This document shows, one piece after another, positions 61,147-64,000 of a stretch of 64,000 bases of DNA (positions are counted from its first letter, which is position 1; the number at the start of each line of letters is the position of its first letter). The position numbers and the translations under genes were made by a program. The notes beneath the pieces are model-generated. The model was not told the DNA's origin and ran no database searches. It saw nothing but the letters and a program-made list of their open reading frames with translations. Source of the stretch: a virus. The stretch covers positions 1 to 64,000 of the IMG/VR virus record IMGVR_UViG_3300028920_000047; one strand, 5' to 3'.

Positions 61147-64000
61147 ATGAAATTTATTATTAGCTCAGACCACCATCACCATAATTGGCGCCAATACGCT
61201 AAATATGTAAATGGTTATAATACAAGATTATTGGATAGTAAAAAAGCCCTGGAAATACTTTTTGAGGAAGCTTATAAAAGAAATATAAAATATCATTTAT
61301 TCGGTGGAGATTTATTTGAAACCTTTGGACAGGTTAAGAACGATGTAAAAAATACTATATTTGAAGTATTCGAAAAATCAGGTATAACTACTATTGCAAT
61401 ACCCGGTCAACATGATTATCAAAATAAATATACAATGCAGAAAAAAGATATAGCATTTTTAAAGTTTACTAAGCTGCAAAATTTCGTTTTACTGGATGAT
61501 AACTGTTATTGTATAGTGAACTCTATAAATAAGCAAAAAAACAGTATAATAAGCAAATATAAAGGTTTTACCATAAGTATTTATGGATTGGGTTATAGAC
61601 CAGTTATAAAATTTAATAGACTAATGCAAAATTTAACTACAAAATTTGATATTGGTTTATTTCATCAAACAGTAATTGGTTCTAATAGTGGACAAATCAC
61701 TTTTACCAGGGGTATAGATAAAGAAGCTTTTAATAGGTTTAAATTAGCAATAATAGGAGATATTCATAAACCACAGAGGTTAAAGCCTAACATATTGGTT
61801 CCAGGTTCATTATTACAGCAATCATTTCAAGATATTGGTAAACGTGGTTTTTGGATTTTAAATTTTAATCCCAATATTAAAAAATATAAGTTAGCTTTTA
61901 ATGAATTAAAAATTAGAAAATTTATTAAGGTCTCTTCGCCTGCAGAAATAAATGAAGATTCAGATAATTATTATTGGGTTGCCGGTGCGGGTAAAAAATT
62001 GAAAAATAAAGTAGCAAAGTTAAAAAATAAAACCAATATAAAAGTTGTACCGTTACCTGATACTAAAAAGCACAGGGAATTTAGTATTGAGGATAAAACT
62101 AATATAGAAACTATTATGAAAAACTACATCGATATTGAAGAAAAATTAAAGACGTTCTATTTAGTTACTTATAAGAACCAAAAGAAAGAGGACCGTGAAA
62201 CACAAATAATTTTTTCCAGAACAGCAATTAAAGAATTTAAAGAGAAGCATCCAAATTTTACTAATGTGAAATTTAAAAAACAAAATCTATTTAAAATAGA
62301 TAAAAAGAGATTAATTGAGTTTGCTAAAAAATATGTACCGAGAACAATAAGTAGAATTTTAAATATTAGTGACTATAGATTACAAAAAATAATTATAAAT
62401 AATTTTGGGCCTTTCCAAGGTAGACATAGTTTTAAATTACAAAATAATATATACACCTTTTCCGGTAAAGTGGGAGCAGGAAAAACCAGCTTTATAGGAG
62501 AAGCTGTTGAATGGTGTTTATTTGACTGTACCTCAAAAGATATATCTGTGAAAGAGATTATTAATAAGTTTGCTAAAAAAGATGGTTGGGTAAAACTTGT
62601 TCTCGAAAATAACAGGGGCAAATCATTAAAAATAAAACGTGGCCGGCAAACAAATGGTCAAACGAAGTTATTAAAAATATGGTCGAATAATAAGGAAATA
62701 ATGCCAGGGCAGGATACAGATGATTTAAATAGTAAGTTAGGTGATTTAATTGGTGTACCTCATTATATATATAAAATAATGAATTATTTTTCCCAGGAGA
62801 ACAATTCGTTTTTTAGTTCTGCTAAAGATAAGCAGCAAAAGGAAATTTGCACTTTATTACTTGGTCTGGAAATATGGGATAAAAGTTATGAAAAATTAAA
62901 TAGAGAATATAAGGGGATAAGCGACAAGATTGAAAGTTATAAACAACAATTAACCGATATAAAATCCAGAATAGAAGAGAATACAAAACTTTTAAATTTG
63001 GAACAAACAAACTATGATAAATTTGAAAAAGGCCGGGCTGTTCAAGTATCTGATTATGAAGCACAAATAAAAAAAATTGAAATAGATAAAAAACATTATT
63101 TACAAAAAGACAAACAATTACAGGCTGAAATTGCTAAACTTAGAAATAAAATTAAACCTCTACATATAGAAAAAGTTAAAGCTAATATCCAATTTACTGA
63201 AAAAGGAATTAAGACCTTAAATGAGAAGATTGAGGAGTTACAAAGTTTTATAGAGAAAAATAAAAATATAAAACAGAAGATACAAACTGTTAAAAAACAA
63301 CAAGCGGAAAATGAAAAAGAGAATGAGATAAAAAATAAAAAAATAAAACTTATTGAAGAACAAATAACCAAGTTAAATATTAAAGTTGATTTATTAGTAG
63401 AAACCCGGAATAAGCAAAATCAGATTTTAATTGATGTAGAAAAAAATAAAAATAAACCTTTGTGCGAATATTGTGGAGCTAAATTAACTAAGGTTAATAT
63501 TCAAAAACATATTACCAAAATTAAAAAAGAGTTGAAAACTAACAAAAACAGCCAGGATAAAATAATCTGGCAGAAGCAAACCCTACAAAAACAAATTGAA
63601 AAAATTGAAGACTCTAAAAAGGAAATTGATTTTGATATTGAATCAAATATTAAAGCTTTAGAAAACAGGTTAGAAAAAAAATTAGAGAAGGAAAAGGAAA
63701 TCAAAAAACTAAAAAATTGTAAAAAAGAACAATCTGAAAAACAATTAAATTTATTAAATATATTAACAGAAGAAGAGGAGAAGAGGGTTAATAATGAAAA
63801 AGTAGAAGAAAAAGTCGACACGCTGCAAAAAAAATTGTATAAAGTTGAAGCTCAAATAGAGATTCAAGATGTGGACCACGAGGAACTTAAAAATACATTG
63901 AATGATTGTATTAAATCAGAAAATCCACATTATAATACTATAGATAATTTAAATAAAAAAATAAAACAATTTGAAAAACAGCAGGATGATTTTTTAACCT
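61147..64000 (+). CDS. Fused Mre11/SbcD nuclease and Rad50/SbcC ATPase (gp47-gp46 fusion), 3' end outside window
   Basis: Open from ATG at 61147 to the window edge without a stop (951 codons read base by base). Residues 1-350: calcineurin-like nuclease with S-S-D-H-H-H-H (D8, H10), F-G-G-D-L-F-E (about 57), P-G-Q-H-D-Y (about 85), L-F-H-Q-T (about 172), I-G-D-I-H (about 204). After a linker, a Rad50-type ABC ATPase starts: N-N-F-G-P-F-Q-G-R-H-S-F then Walker A S-G-K-V-G-A-G-K-T-S at about 439-448, a Q-loop-like S-Q-E-N-N, a long coiled coil and the zinc hook C-E-Y-C-G at about 773. In T4 these are separate genes 47 and 46. The fused complex would resect DNA ends to feed UvsX. A 17-codon ORF just upstream overlaps the start (ATGA). 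Confidence 0.9.
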   Translation, partial: MKFIISSDHHHHNWRQYAKYVNGYNTRLLDSKKALEILFEEAYKRNIKYHLFGGDLFETFGQVKNDVKNTIFEVFEKSGITTIAIPGQHDYQNKYTMQKKDIAFLKFTKLQNFVLLDDNCYCIVNSINKQKNSIISKYKGFTISIYGLGYRPVIKFNRLMQNLTTKFDIGLFHQTVIGSNSGQITFTRGIDKEAFNRFKLAIIGDIHKPQRLKPNILVPGSLLQQSFQDIGKRGFWILNFNPNIKKYKLAFNELKIRKFIKVSSPAEINEDSDNYYWVAGAGKKLKNKVAKLKNKTNIKVVPLPDTKKHREFSIEDKTNIETIMKNYIDIEEKLKTFYLVTYKNQKKEDRETQIIFSRTAIKEFKEKHPNFTNVKFKKQNLFKIDKKRLIEFAKKYVPRTISRILNISDYRLQKIIINNFGPFQGRHSFKLQNNIYTFSGKVGAGKTSFIGEAVEWCLFDCTSKDISVKEIINKFAKKDGWVKLVLENNRGKSLKIKRGRQTNGQTKLLKIWSNNKEIMPGQDTDDLNSKLGDLIGVPHYIYKIMNYFSQENNSFFSSAKDKQQKEICTLLLGLEIWDKSYEKLNREYKGISDKIESYKQQLTDIKSRIEENTKLLNLEQTNYDKFEKGRAVQVSDYEAQIKKIEIDKKHYLQKDKQLQAEIAKLRNKIKPLHIEKVKANIQFTEKGIKTLNEKIEELQSFIEKNKNIKQKIQTVKKQQAENEKENEIKNKKIKLIEEQITKLNIKVDLLVETRNKQNQILIDVEKNKNKPLCEYCGAKLTKVNIQKHITKIKKELKTNKNSQDKIIWQKQTLQKQIEKIEDSKKEIDFDIESNIKALENRLEKKLEKEKEIKKLKNCKKEQSEKQLNLLNILTEEEEKRVNNEKVEEKVDTLQKKLYKVEAQIEIQDVDHEELKNTLNDCIKSENPHYNTIDNLNKKIKQFEKQQDDFLT

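Noticed and set aside
61097-61150. 17-codon ORF before the Mre11-Rad50 fusion
   Set aside because: It overlaps the start as ATGA but has no clear ribosome site or conserved feature; it is mentioned only with the main gene.
1-64000. tRNA genes
   Set aside because: I looked for the T-loop pattern GTTCGAATC and acceptor pairing and found no convincing case; this was by eye and not a covariance search.

Overview
The window is part of the genome of a large, AT-rich, strictly lytic-looking tailed phage with a contractile tail and T4-like structural logic. It holds recognisable tail sheath, tail tube, baseplate hub, portal, terminase, prohead protease, HK97-fold capsid, UvsX-like recombinase, gp32-like ssDNA-binding protein and Mre11/Rad50-like nuclease genes. 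I saw no tRNA, rRNA, CRISPR array, integrase or insertion sequence. Genes are tightly packed, often with TAATG or ATGA stop/start overlaps. The host cannot be named; several gene products carry Sec-type signal peptides and one ends like an outer-membrane beta-barrel, which suggests a Gram-negative-type envelope.

Layout: 1-56.4 kb is read almost entirely leftward (late genes) and 56.8-64 kb rightward (DNA metabolism), diverging from a 418-bp gene-free region that contains a perfect 26-bp palindrome. In the order of leftward transcription come: the N-terminal half of the large terminase ending in an N-intein (56.4 kb); a giant 22-repeat secreted protein and a tandemly duplicated cassette of secreted fibre-like, beta-helix proteins (55-40 kb); a probable lysis block (40-36 kb); the C-intein plus C-terminal half of terminase (36.3 kb); portal, small head genes, a rightward island of tiny genes (30.9-32 kb), prohead protease/scaffold, capsid (36-27.6 kb); a long set of large multidomain proteins that look like packaged internal head proteins, with M16, ClpP, nucleotidyltransferase, ParB-like, SWIM and zinc-ribbon domains (27-9.9 kb); then neck, sheath, tube, tail assembly and baseplate genes (9.9-0 kb).

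The most striking features are: (1) a large terminase broken inside its ATPase Walker B motif, with halves about 19 kb apart, each ending or starting with half of a split intein, so active packaging enzyme should need protein trans-splicing; (2) a single-polypeptide fusion of Mre11/SbcD-like nuclease and Rad50/SbcC-like ATPase; (3) a family of proteins sharing a short N-terminal aromatic-basic motif like a capsid-targeting sequence and internal Lys-Lys-Glu junctions, next to three unrelated protease folds; (4) a block of signal-peptide-bearing fibre-like proteins in the position where tail fibres would be expected; (5) a large intergenic hairpin whose loop is exactly complementary to a 13-nt Shine-Dalgarno leader used by four other phage genes.
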